Source of the DNA: Geomonas diazotrophica
Lineage (GTDB): Bacteria; Desulfobacterota; Desulfuromonadia; Geobacterales; Geobacteraceae
Assembly (NCBI RefSeq): GCF_018919385.1
Contig: NZ_JAHLMF010000011.1
Coordinates: forward strand, 62,001 to 126,000
Length of the DNA: 64,000 nt
Reading direction: 5' to 3'
Positions 1 to 8,086 of this stretch are shown here, piece by piece; the stretch's first letter is position 1; each line of letters begins with the position of its first letter. Under the pieces are notes generated by a model, which was given only the letters and a program-made list of their open reading frames with translations, was not told where the DNA came from and did not search any database. The position numbers and the translations under genes were made by a program.

Positions 1-1
1 C

Positions 2-40
2 GGGTTTTTCCGTTTGAGCCAACAAGCAGGTGCCGCATGA
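2..40 (+). CDS. 3' tail of an upstream coding sequence (partial)
   Basis: An open frame enters from the left edge and ends at a TGA that overlaps the ATG of the next gene as ATGA. The visible tail reads GFFRLSQQAGAA. The ATGA overlap suggests translational coupling with the MoaD-like gene. In relatives, a MoaD/ThiF-like pair commonly follows an aldehyde:ferredoxin oxidoreductase gene, which would be my guess, but twelve residues cannot establish it. Confidence 0.3.
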   Translation, partial: GFFRLSQQAGAA

Positions 41-261
41 AGATAACACTCAAGCTTTTCGCCACGTTCAGAAACGGCAGGTTCAAGGTCGCCGAGCAGG
101 AATTACCCGAGGGGACCGACGTGCGCCAAGTAGTGCTGGGGCTGGGACTCACCGAGGAAGAGATCGGCATCGTGATGCTGAACGGCCGGCACGGTGAACT
201 CGACAGCACGTTGAGCCACGGCGATACCCTCTCGCTCTTTCCCTTGGTCGGAGGAGGCTGA
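37..261 (+). CDS. MoaD/ThiS-family sulfur carrier protein
   Basis: This 74-residue protein has the size and ubiquitin-like pattern of MoaD/ThiS carriers: an N-terminal strand ITLKLFATFRNGR, a central helix, and a hydrophobic C-terminal strand LSLFPLVGGG. The family works as a C-terminal glycyl thiocarboxylate that hands sulfur to molybdopterin or thiazole. Here the protein ends in Gly-Gly-Gly rather than plain Gly-Gly. The next gene is its likely activating enzyme, starting two bases downstream, and moeA follows. The pair therefore probably serves molybdenum or tungsten pterin cofactor synthesis, perhaps for a tungsten aldehyde oxidoreductase (inference). A ThiS role is possible but no thiamine gene is nearby. 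Confidence 0.82.
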   Translation: MKITLKLFATFRNGRFKVAEQELPEGTDVRQVVLGLGLTEEEIGIVMLNGRHGELDSTLSHGDTLSLFPLVGGG

Positions 262-262
262 T

Positions 263-1114
263 ATGCGCAAGGTCATCACTTTCCTGAAAGAGCAGACCAA
301 GGACGGCCTGCTCCCCTGGAGTGCCCAGGACGCAACCGCAAAGCGCTTCAGCCTGAGCCACGCCGCGGTCGAACTGCTCGCCCTGCAAAACGGGATCTTC
401 CCGGCCCGCTACCAGCGCAACAAGAACATGATCCAGATCGAGGAGCAGCTGCGCCTGTTCCAAAGCCGCGTTGCGGTGATCGGCTGCGGCGGCCTGGGCG
501 GCTACATCCTGGAAGAGCTGGCGCGCCTGGGGGTGGGACAGATCGTAGCCATCGACCCGGACATCTTCGAGGAACACAACCTGAACCGGCAGATCCTCTC
601 CTCCCCTGCCAACCTGGGACAGCCCAAGGTGGCGGCAGCGGCCGAGCGGCTGGCACAGGTCAATCCCGCCGTCACAGTCACCGCCATCCAGGACGCCTTC
701 TGCCTGGCCAACGGTTTCGAACTGCTGGCGGGAACGCACGTGGCGGTTGATGCCCTGGACAGCATCTCGTATCGGCTGCAGCTGGCCGAATTCTGCAACC
801 TGGCCGGCATCCCCATGGTGCACGGCGCCATCGGCGGCTGGTACGGCCACGTCGCCTCCCAGTTCCCCGGCGAGACCACCGTGCAGCAGATCTACCGCCA
901 CTGGGTCGCCGGCAAGGGAATCGAACAGCAACTCGGCAACCCCGCATTCACCCCGGCCGTCGTGGCAAGCCTCGAGGTAGCTGAGGTCTGCAAGATTCTC
1001 CTCGGCAAGGGTGAACCGCTCCGAAACCGCAAGCTCTCCATCGACCTGCTGGAAATGGAGATGCAGGAAATCTCCTACGCTCCGGCCCCGGTCACCCTGG
1101 TGGACGCCGCCTGA
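263..1114 (+). CDS. ThiF/MoeB/HesA-family adenylyltransferase
   Basis: This 283-residue E1-like enzyme would adenylate the C-terminal glycine of a sulfur carrier. A poorly conserved stretch of about 60 residues precedes the nucleotide-binding loop VIGCGGLGGYILEELARLG. The conserved acidic and Asn-Arg-Gln positions follow in DPDIFEEHNLNRQ, then DALDS and the MVHGAIGGWYG segment. The CxxC pairs that bind structural zinc in classical MoeB/ThiF are absent; the only cysteines are isolated. It starts two bases after the MoaD-like gene, so the two are almost certainly cotranslated partners. Whether it serves molybdopterin, tungstopterin or another carrier cannot be decided here. Confidence 0.85.
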   Translation: MRKVITFLKEQTKDGLLPWSAQDATAKRFSLSHAAVELLALQNGIFPARYQRNKNMIQIEEQLRLFQSRVAVIGCGGLGGYILEELARLGVGQIVAIDPDIFEEHNLNRQILSSPANLGQPKVAAAAERLAQVNPAVTVTAIQDAFCLANGFELLAGTHVAVDALDSISYRLQLAEFCNLAGIPMVHGAIGGWYGHVASQFPGETTVQQIYRHWVAGKGIEQQLGNPAFTPAVVASLEVAEVCKILLGKGEPLRNRKLSIDLLEMEMQEISYAPAPVTLVDAA

Positions 1115-1278
1115 CAGTCCCGCTTCCCTCCTCGCCGTCAGGGCCTTCGTCCGCCGCGGACTCACGTCCTCAGGCGGAATGGGGACTGGGGTAAGGGATA
1201 CGCTTCAAAGCGGCAACGCTGCCGCTAAAAAAACAAGCGACGCCGTCGACGACGCCGCATAGAGCACTGAGGTGCATC

Positions 1279-2520
1279 ATGCCAAGCTTTGAAGAAGCGC
1301 GAGGCATCATACTGGCCCACGTCGCCCCGCTGGGAGAAGAAAACGTACCGCTGTCCGACGCCCTGGGGCGCGTGGTGAGCAGGGACATCATCGCCCCGTG
1401 GGACCTGCCGCAGTACGACAATTCGGCCATGGACGGCTATGCCGTACACGCCGCCGACTGCACCTCGGTCCCCACCCGACTCATGATTACCGGCTTCCTC
1501 CCGGCCGGCGGCGAGGAATGCCCCGCCGTGACCGTCGGTTGCGCGGTGCGGATCATGACCGGCGCCCCCATCCCCCCCGGTTGCAACGCCGTGGTCCCGA
1601 TCGAGGAAACAGAACAGGCTGGGGACCAGGTTGTCATCAACCAGAAGGTGCTCCCCAAACAGCACGTCCGGATCAAGGGAAGCGACGTCGCCTCCGGCAC
1701 CCAGGTACTCCTGGCCGGCAGCCAGGTCCGTCCCGCCGAGATCGGCATGCTGGCGGCCATGGGGCAGGCGCTGGTGCCGGTGTACCGCAAGGCACGGGTA
1801 GCCATCCTCTCCACCGGAGACGAGCTCATCGAGCTGGGCGAGAGCCCGAGGTCCGGCAAGGTGATCAACTCCAACGCCCTGTCGCTCGCCGCCGCTGTGC
1901 GCGAGGCGGGGGCGGAACCGGTGCTGCTCGGAATCGCGCGTGACAACCTGGAAAGCCACAGCGACAAGATGCAGGAGGGACTTTGCTGCGACGCCCTGAT
2001 CACCTCGGCAGGCGTCTCCGCCGGTGACCGCGACCTGGTCCGGGAGGTTGCCGCAAGCCTCGGCGCCGAGGAGCAGTTCTGGAAGATAGGGATGAAGCCG
2101 GGCGGCCCCACCGCCTTCTCGGTATGGCAGGGAAAGCCGATCTTCTCGCTCCCCGGCAACCCGGTATCGACCATGGTGACCTTCGAGCTGTTGGTGAAGC
2201 CCGCCCTTCTGAAGATGATGGGACACAAAAGGGTGCTTCCCCCCTTCGTGAAGGGGATACTCGCCGAGGACGCCCACAAAAAACCCGGCAAGCTGCACTT
2301 CATCAGGGTGACGGTCAAGAAACGGCATGGCAGGCACGTCGCCTATTGCGCCGGCGAGCAACACACCGCCATCCTGAGCACCATGACCAGGTGCGATGCC
2401 CTGGCCGCCCTCCCCTGTGACGCCACCTTCATCCCGGCCGGGAGTGAAGTGGACTTGGCGCTGTTGAGGGAGGTGGACCTTTTGAGCGAGGCTGAAGTCG
2501 GCATAAGGTGCTGTGCCTGA
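1279..2520 (+). CDS. moeA: Molybdopterin molybdenumtransferase MoeA
   Basis: MoeA inserts molybdate into adenylylated molybdopterin to form active cofactor in the cytoplasm. The 413-residue protein has normal family length. The N-terminal domain carries PLSDALGRVVSRDI and YDNSAMDGYAVHA. The MoCF-type domain holds STGDELIELGE, TSAGVSAGDRDLV and the MKPGGPTAFSVW / FSLPGNPVSTMVTFE block, and a C-terminal beta domain follows. The start has a GAGGTG Shine-Dalgarno seven bases upstream. It lies 164 bases after the E1-like gene with no terminator between, so cotranscription is likely. fdhD elsewhere in the window fits a need for molybdopterin or tungstopterin formate dehydrogenase. Confidence 0.95.
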   Translation: MPSFEEARGIILAHVAPLGEENVPLSDALGRVVSRDIIAPWDLPQYDNSAMDGYAVHAADCTSVPTRLMITGFLPAGGEECPAVTVGCAVRIMTGAPIPPGCNAVVPIEETEQAGDQVVINQKVLPKQHVRIKGSDVASGTQVLLAGSQVRPAEIGMLAAMGQALVPVYRKARVAILSTGDELIELGESPRSGKVINSNALSLAAAVREAGAEPVLLGIARDNLESHSDKMQEGLCCDALITSAGVSAGDRDLVREVAASLGAEEQFWKIGMKPGGPTAFSVWQGKPIFSLPGNPVSTMVTFELLVKPALLKMMGHKRVLPPFVKGILAEDAHKKPGKLHFIRVTVKKRHGRHVAYCAGEQHTAILSTMTRCDALAALPCDATFIPAGSEVDLALLREVDLLSEAEVGIRCCA

Positions 2521-2620
2521 AGCAGAACCAAAGCTGAACGGGTGATAATAATAATTAATTTGGTATATTTTCCTTCCCGAATATGCGATAAAGCGGATGG
2601 TAGGATTCGGGAGGTGAAAT

Positions 2621-2776
2621 ATGCAAGAGATGTTGATTTTAGGTGGGATCGTTGTGGGGTGGATCGTGTTGCAGCGCTTCATCCTGCCCCGCATGGGGAT
2701 CGAGACTTGAATGTCTCCCGCATGCTCCGGGGACCGGGGTAAGAAGAAGGAAGAAGAGAAAGAGCAGGAAGGATAA
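2621..2776 (+). CDS. Candidate small membrane selenoprotein (in-frame TGA at 2708-2710)
   Basis: Read to the first stop this is a 29-residue peptide: MQEM, a transmembrane helix LILGGIVVGWIVL, then QRFILPRMGIET. The TGA is directly followed in frame by 21 more codons, MSPACSGDRG and then a Lys/Glu tail, ending at TAA. A strong GGGAGGTG ribosome site sits just upstream of the ATG. If TGA is read as selenocysteine the product has 51 residues with a T-U-M-S-P-A-C centre, a U-x4-C redox-like pair just past the membrane helix. A hairpin with bacterial SECIS features begins 13 bases after the TGA. An intrinsic terminator follows the TAA at once, so the gene unit ends there and not at the TGA. Function is unknown. 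Alternatives are a 29-residue peptide or two separate mini-ORFs. Confidence 0.55.
2723..2741 (+). promoter_or_regulatory. SECIS-like hairpin downstream of in-frame TGA
   Basis: TGCTCCGG at 2723-2730 pairs with CCGGGGTA at 2734-2741 over eight base pairs (two G-U), leaving a GGA apical loop. The loop begins 20 bases after the TGA and starts with G. Published descriptions of bacterial SECIS elements call for a short stem, a G near the start of the apical loop and a loop roughly 16-37 bases from the UGA. All three hold here. A weaker competing hairpin nearer the TGA (CCCG with CGGG) is possible. Confidence 0.5.
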
Positions 2777-2777
2777 G

Positions 2778-2813
2778 AAAGGGCGCCGCTAAAAGCAGGC
2801 GCCCTTTCTTTTT
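2778..2813 (+). terminator. Intrinsic terminator
   Basis: GGGCGCC at 2781-2787 pairs with GGCGCCC at 2798-2804, followed by TTTCTTTTT. It lies two bases after the TAA of the candidate selenoprotein and closes the unit that begins with the MoaD-like gene. Confidence 0.9.
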
Positions 2814-2843
2814 GTTGTGATGATATTTCCCCTCGCACCAACC

Positions 2844-2947
2844 GTAGGGGCGAATAATCATTCGCCCCCCTTACCGCACCTGCGCCTCTTTCACCATCGG
2901 CAGAGGTCGGGGCACCGACGGCTGGGCAAATAATTATTTGCCCCTAC
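2844..2947. repeat. 104-bp MITE-like palindromic element, copy 1
   Basis: The left end is a palindrome with core GGGCGAATAATCATTCGCCC preceded by GTAG. The right end is GGGCAAATAATTATTTGCCC followed by CTAC, so the whole unit has inverted ends GTAGGGGC / GCCCCTAC. The right-hand palindrome carries paired substitutions (CG to AT in both arms) that keep it symmetric. The central 55 bases include a CCTCT...AGAGG hairpin. A second unit of exactly the same length is at 38586-38689. No transposase is nearby. Confidence 0.75.
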
Positions 2948-3026
2948 AAGGCCGTCACCTCATTCGCCCCCGCTGCGGTTGATGCCGGCAATGCCGCCAC
3001 GTAGAACGTTGAACGTCCGTTGCCTT

Positions 3027-4421
<1,395 letters not shown>

Positions 4422-4474
4422 GTTACTTCTCCTTTCGATGGATTAGCTTCTGCGCTTCGTTTTGTACTTAGAGA

Positions 4475-4587
4475 CTCCCCTCGCCCTCCGGGAGAAGGGC
4501 AGGGGTGAGGGAGCTGCAATCTGCACCATCCGTTGCAAGAATGCCCTCACCCGCCCTATCGGGAACCCTCCCCAAGGGAGAGGGGTT
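4475..4587. repeat. GC-rich inverted repeat pair (REPIN-like), copy A
   Basis: The left unit (4475-4511) contains CTCGCCCTCCGGGAG and GGGGTGAGGG. The right unit (4543-4587) contains CCCTCACCCGCCC, TCGGGA and GGGAGAGGGG in the opposite sense. The two arms face each other across about 30 bases in the ahcY leader. The same arrangement recurs at 5634-5747 and in part at 35024-35145 and 38625-38659. Confidence 0.75.
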
Positions 4588-5503
4588 ACTGTTTCACCGC
4601 CCTCACCAGCAGCACGTCCTCGGCACCGTTTGCGGCGGCGACACGCTGCACGGCGATCTCGGAAAGCCCGGCCCCTGCCAGCCATGCCTTGAGCTCCTCC
4701 TCCTCGAAGCCCAGCCACTGGTCGGCCAACTGCTCCCGGGCCCACTCGCGCTCATGGCGCGCCAGATCGGCCAACACCACGATTCCCTGCGGCTGGAGCA
4801 CCCGCGCCATCTCCGCCAGCACCGCCTGCGGGTCGGGGGCATGATGCAGCACCATGTTGGCTATCACGCACCCCACGCCCCCATTTGCGATGGGAAGATG
4901 GGTCATCTCTCCGAGCCGGAGTTCGGCTCCCGGGACACCGTCCTGGACCAGGCGCCGCCGCGCCTCCACCAGCATGGCAGGGGAATGATCGACACCGATC
5001 ACCTGCTTTGCCTTGCGGGCCAGTTCAGCCATCAGGGTCCCGGTGCCAACGCCGATCTCCAGCAGCACGGGGACCTCGGGAACCAGCGCGAGCAGCCCCT
5101 CCTGGTACTCCGGCACCGGCAGCAGGGTACGCGACAGTTCGTCCCACTGGGCGGCGTGCCGGTCGAAGAATTCGAGGCTCCGCTTGCGGCGTGCCTCCAG
5201 CGCCTGCGCCACGGCGGCAAGATCGTTGCGGCGTTCGGGAAGCTGTTCCAGCGCGCGTTCAAACTCGGGTCTTATGGCGCTGAAAAATGGGTTCTGTTCC
5301 CCTGCGCGGTAGTAGCTCCAAGTCCCCTGGCGCTTCACCGATAGCACACCCGCCTCCGCCAAAATCTTCAGGTGCCGGGAGATGCGCGACTGCCCCATCC
5401 CCATGATCTGGGTCAGTTCCTGGACGGTGAGTTCCGACTTGAGCAGCAGGGCCACCAGGCGTAGCCGGCACGGATCGGCCAGCGCTTTGAAAAGTTCCAG
5501 CAT
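4586..5503 (-). CDS. ArsR-family regulator fused to a SAM-dependent methyltransferase domain (SahR-like)
   Basis: Residues 1 to about 85 form an ArsR winged helix (LADPCRLRLVALLL, then the recognition helix GQSRISRHLKILAEAGVL). From about residue 147 a class I methyltransferase fold follows with motif I LLEIGVGTGTLMAELA, GVDHSPAML and NMVLHHAPDP. This is the architecture of SahR, described in proteobacteria as a repressor of methionine/SAM recycling genes that senses S-adenosylhomocysteine. Position directly upstream of ahcY and near metK agrees. I chose the ATG at 5503, giving 305 residues; the frame extends to a TTG at 5515, but that lies inside the operator palindrome. A true methyltransferase activity cannot be excluded. 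Confidence 0.85.
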   Translation of the reverse strand: MLELFKALADPCRLRLVALLLKSELTVQELTQIMGMGQSRISRHLKILAEAGVLSVKRQGTWSYYRAGEQNPFFSAIRPEFERALEQLPERRNDLAAVAQALEARRKRSLEFFDRHAAQWDELSRTLLPVPEYQEGLLALVPEVPVLLEIGVGTGTLMAELARKAKQVIGVDHSPAMLVEARRRLVQDGVPGAELRLGEMTHLPIANGGVGCVIANMVLHHAPDPQAVLAEMARVLQPQGIVVLADLARHEREWAREQLADQWLGFEEEELKAWLAGAGLSEIAVQRVAAANGAEDVLLVRAVKQ

Positions 5504-5505
5504 AG

Positions 5506-5554
5506 GGTATATCAACCTTGGCGATTATCTTAAATCAAGTTTTCTTGATATACC
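5506..5554. promoter_or_regulatory. Palindromic operator candidate for the SahR-like regulator
   Basis: A perfect palindrome ATCAAG-TTTT-CTTGAT occupies 5534-5549. The region is also bounded by a perfect 10-bp inverted repeat, GGTATATCAA at 5506-5515 and TTGATATACC at 5545-5554. The element ends immediately before the ATG at 5503, so bound protein would block its own promoter. The sequence between, TTGGCGATTATCTT, resembles TTGGCGATTACCTT in the metK promoter. Confidence 0.65.
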
Positions 5555-5633
5555 ACGACGCACTGCTGCTGGCAAGGCGAAAACCATATTATTTACCGCT
5601 CATTGGCCGGACGACTCCGCCGATGGGGTTTGC

Positions 5634-5747
5634 CCCCCTCGCCCGCCGGGAGAGGGGTCGGGGGTGAGGGGCGCCGCAAGGCAAGGGCGCAGGAGGCGCC
5701 ATCGCCCTCACCCGCCCTTCGGGCACCCTCTCCCAGGGGGAGAGGGG
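5634..5747. repeat. GC-rich inverted repeat pair (REPIN-like), copy B
   Basis: The left arm contains CCCCTCGCCCGCCGGGAG and GGGGTGAGGG. The right arm contains CCCTCACCCGCCCTTCGGG and GGGGGAGAGGGG. The arms are inverted relative to each other and separated by about 30 bases, exactly as in the copy at 4475-4587. Confidence 0.8.
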
Positions 5748-5827
5748 ACGCTCCGACCTGTCGGCGTTTCAGATTCGTTTTTCCTCAGGGCTCCCCCTCG
5801 ATGGCCATGGTTTGGTTGGCGTTAAAC

Positions 5828-5866
5828 GAAAAATCCCCCTGCAGCGCGAAGCTACAGGGGGATTGT
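5828..5866 (-). terminator. Intrinsic terminator of the flavin oxidoreductase gene
   Basis: Read on the minus strand, AATCCCCCTG (5864-5855) pairs with CAGGGGGATT (5841-5832) around a loop containing TTCG. It runs into TTTTTCG. The hairpin begins about 25 bases after the stop codon of the gene at 5889. Confidence 0.85.
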
Positions 5867-5888
5867 CGACATTTCGGTGTAGGTTCCG

Positions 5889-6980
5889 TCAGGCGGCCTG
5901 GTCCTCGGCGACGGCGGCTACCTCGGCGAAGAGCTCGTCGAAGATCTCCTGGACCGTCTCCATGCGGGTTGCTTTCCAGGCGTTGGTACCGCAGAAGATG
6001 AGGCCCGAGTCGACCTCGCCGCGCTGGGCGCGGTCCAGCGACTTGACGATGCAGAAACGTTCGCCGCTCTCCTTGAAGGAGCACTTCTTGAGACAGCCAT
6101 ACGAGCAGGCCGAGGCGTGGTCGCGGTCGTAGGCCATGATCCCTTCCTGGTTGGTGAGGATGGCGCGGCCGGGCAAGCCGGCGGGGCTCATGATCAGGCC
6201 GATGTCCTCTTTCTTGCAGTCGAGGTAGGCCTGCTTGAAGGCATCCTCGGCATCGCACTCGACGGTGGTGACGAAACGGCTGGCCATCTGCACCCCATCG
6301 GCCCCTTCGGCCAAGGCGTGGAGCAGGTCGGCGCGGTCCCAGATGCCGCCGGCCGCGATGATCGGGATGTCCAGGCCGTACTCGCTGAGGAAGAACGCCT
6401 TAACGCCGCGCACGGTCTCGTACTGGTCGTATTCACCGGTGCCGATGTTCTCCATCTTCTCGCCCAGGTGTCCGCCGGCGGTGTCCGGGTCCTCGACGAC
6501 GACGGCATCAGGGAGACGGTTGTAGGCCTTGTCCCACTTCTTGGCGATCAACTGGGCGGCACGTACGGAAGAGACGATGGGAACCAGCGCCACATCAGGC
6601 GCGTGTGCGGTCAGCCCGGGAAGGGTCATGGGCAGCCCGGCGCCGCAGACCAAGACCTTGGCTCCCGCCTCGACGGAAGCCGCCACCAGTTCCTCGAAGT
6701 CGGAAAGTGCGACCATGACGTTGACACCGATGATGCCGTCCGGGGCTATCTCGTAGGCTTTGCGGATCTCTTCTTTCAAGGCCAGACAGTTGCTTTTCAG
6801 GTAGTTCTTGCCGTTGAAAAACTCGCTATTCAAGGTTATGCCGGGGGATGCCACCAGCCCGACCCCGCCGCACTTGGCGACGTGCCCTGCCAGAGATCCT
6901 GCGGAGATCCTGACCCCCATGCCGCCCTGGATCAGCGGGTAACGTGCCTCGTGTTTGCCAATGCGCAACGGTTTGAACAT
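5889..6980 (-). CDS. NAD(P)H-dependent flavin oxidoreductase / nitronate monooxygenase family
   Basis: This 363-residue TIM-barrel flavoprotein belongs to the 2-nitropropane dioxygenase/FabK group. Landmarks are YPLIQGGMGVRISAGSLAG, the AGLPMTLPGLT segment, the FMN-phosphate region IIAAGGIWDRADL followed by ALAEGADGVQMASRF, and a C-terminal Cys-containing part (CSYGCLKKC) seen in many anaerobe members. Members oxidise alkyl nitronates or reduce enoyl-ACP or quinones with FMN; the substrate here is unknown. The frame stays open far upstream, but the ATG at 6980 has GGAGGAGC five bases ahead and starts at the conserved N-terminus. The longer extension is therefore spurious. It is monocistronic with its own terminator. 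Confidence 0.85.
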   Translation of the reverse strand: MFKPLRIGKHEARYPLIQGGMGVRISAGSLAGHVAKCGGVGLVASPGITLNSEFFNGKNYLKSNCLALKEEIRKAYEIAPDGIIGVNVMVALSDFEELVAASVEAGAKVLVCGAGLPMTLPGLTAHAPDVALVPIVSSVRAAQLIAKKWDKAYNRLPDAVVVEDPDTAGGHLGEKMENIGTGEYDQYETVRGVKAFFLSEYGLDIPIIAAGGIWDRADLLHALAEGADGVQMASRFVTTVECDAEDAFKQAYLDCKKEDIGLIMSPAGLPGRAILTNQEGIMAYDRDHASACSYGCLKKCSFKESGERFCIVKSLDRAQRGEVDSGLIFCGTNAWKATRMETVQEIFDELFAEVAAVAEDQAA

Positions 6981-7124
6981 ATGCTCCTCCTGACTGTCTG
7001 ACTGCACCGTAAACACATTAACAGAGAACCTCAAATTCTTTTGTAATAGTACTGTAAAACAAAGGAGCCTCTCCCCCCACAGATACCCCTTGCAAAAAGC
7101 CGGCAGCGATGCTACCAGTGGGGC

Positions 7125-8084
7125 ATGAAAATGAACCGGAAACTGTCCAACCCGTTGATTGCACTGATAGGGATCCAGCTGATCTGGGTGGTGATGGTCA
7201 TCTCCTGGATCTACTGGTTCATCGGCAGGAGCAAAGAGTTCCGCAACCTGGCCTTGCGCTACAAACCGGAACTGCTGACCCAGGGGATGGAGTGGATCGT
7301 CCTGGTCGAGGGGCTCCTGATGGCGATCGCCATCCTGGCCGGTGTCTATATCATCTTTCTCTACTGGCGCCGCCAGGCCAAGCTCTACCTCCAGCAGCGC
7401 AGCTACATCTCCCAGTTGACCCACGAACTCAAGTCGCCGCTCGCCTCCATCCAGTTGCACCTGGAGACGGTGAAGATGAGGGACCTCCCCAAGGAAAAGC
7501 TGGACGGTTTCATCGACACCATGCTCGCCGATACCGAACGACTCAACGTGCTGACCAGCAACCTGCTCATGGCGACCAGGATCGAATTCCGCCAACTGAG
7601 CGACAAGGCGAAGAAGATCGACTTCTCCGAGTTCGTCACCAACTACCTGCAGGGCAAGAGCAGCGACCTCCCCGAGGGAGGAAAGCTCACCCTGGAAGTG
7701 GAACCCAACATCAACGCCACCATCGACGTCGAAGGAATGGAGATGGCACTCAGGAACCTCTTCGAGAATGCGCTGCTCTACTCGCCGGTTTCCCCGGAGA
7801 TCAGGGTTTCGCTCAAGCGCAGCGTAAGCGGCAGGCAGTGCCTGATCGAGTTCCAGGACAACGGCAAGGGGCTCAAGAAGAACGAACTGGAGAAGATCTT
7901 CGACATGTTCTACCGGGTGCGCACCCCCGGTGAGAACATCAGGGGGACCGGCCTGGGGCTCTATATCGTGAGGTCCGTGGTGAACGCCCACGGCGGCAAG
8001 ATCTCGGTCGAGAGCCCGGGGCTCGGCAAAGGCTGCACCTTCCACATCACCCTGCCACTTCATGGCAGGCAGCAAAGAGGTTAG
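7125..8084 (+). CDS. Membrane sensor histidine kinase
   Basis: The 319-residue kinase has two membrane helices (about residues 12-34 and 57-80) separated by only some 20 residues, so there is hardly any external sensor domain. The H-box QLTHELKSPLASIQLHLE places the phosphoacceptor at His100. The ATPase domain follows with NLFENALLYSP (N box), DNGKGLKKNE (G1), and GTGLGLYIVRSVV (G2). It would autophosphorylate and pass phosphate to the response regulator two bases downstream. The stimulus is unknown; the architecture suggests sensing within the membrane or through a partner. Confidence 0.92.
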   Translation: MKMNRKLSNPLIALIGIQLIWVVMVISWIYWFIGRSKEFRNLALRYKPELLTQGMEWIVLVEGLLMAIAILAGVYIIFLYWRRQAKLYLQQRSYISQLTHELKSPLASIQLHLETVKMRDLPKEKLDGFIDTMLADTERLNVLTSNLLMATRIEFRQLSDKAKKIDFSEFVTNYLQGKSSDLPEGGKLTLEVEPNINATIDVEGMEMALRNLFENALLYSPVSPEIRVSLKRSVSGRQCLIEFQDNGKGLKKNELEKIFDMFYRVRTPGENIRGTGLGLYIVRSVVNAHGGKISVESPGLGKGCTFHITLPLHGRQQRG

Positions 8085-8086
8085 GC

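Larger units (their letters stand above)
5504..5888. other. Intergenic stretch: operator, REPIN-like repeat and terminator
   Basis: No gene is supported in these 385 bases. From left to right they hold the palindrome at the start of the SahR-like gene, an AT-rich stretch, a GC-rich inverted repeat pair, and the terminator of the flavin oxidoreductase gene. Confidence 0.8.

Noticed and set aside
1115-1278. Possible small gene between the E1-like gene and moeA
   Set aside because: The open frames are Arg/Ser-rich and have no start context. I see no structure here either.
2542-2742. 66-codon plus-strand frame starting MIIIINLVYF
   Set aside because: It overlaps the candidate selenoprotein in another frame, has no ribosome site, and its second half is Arg/His-rich shadow sequence.
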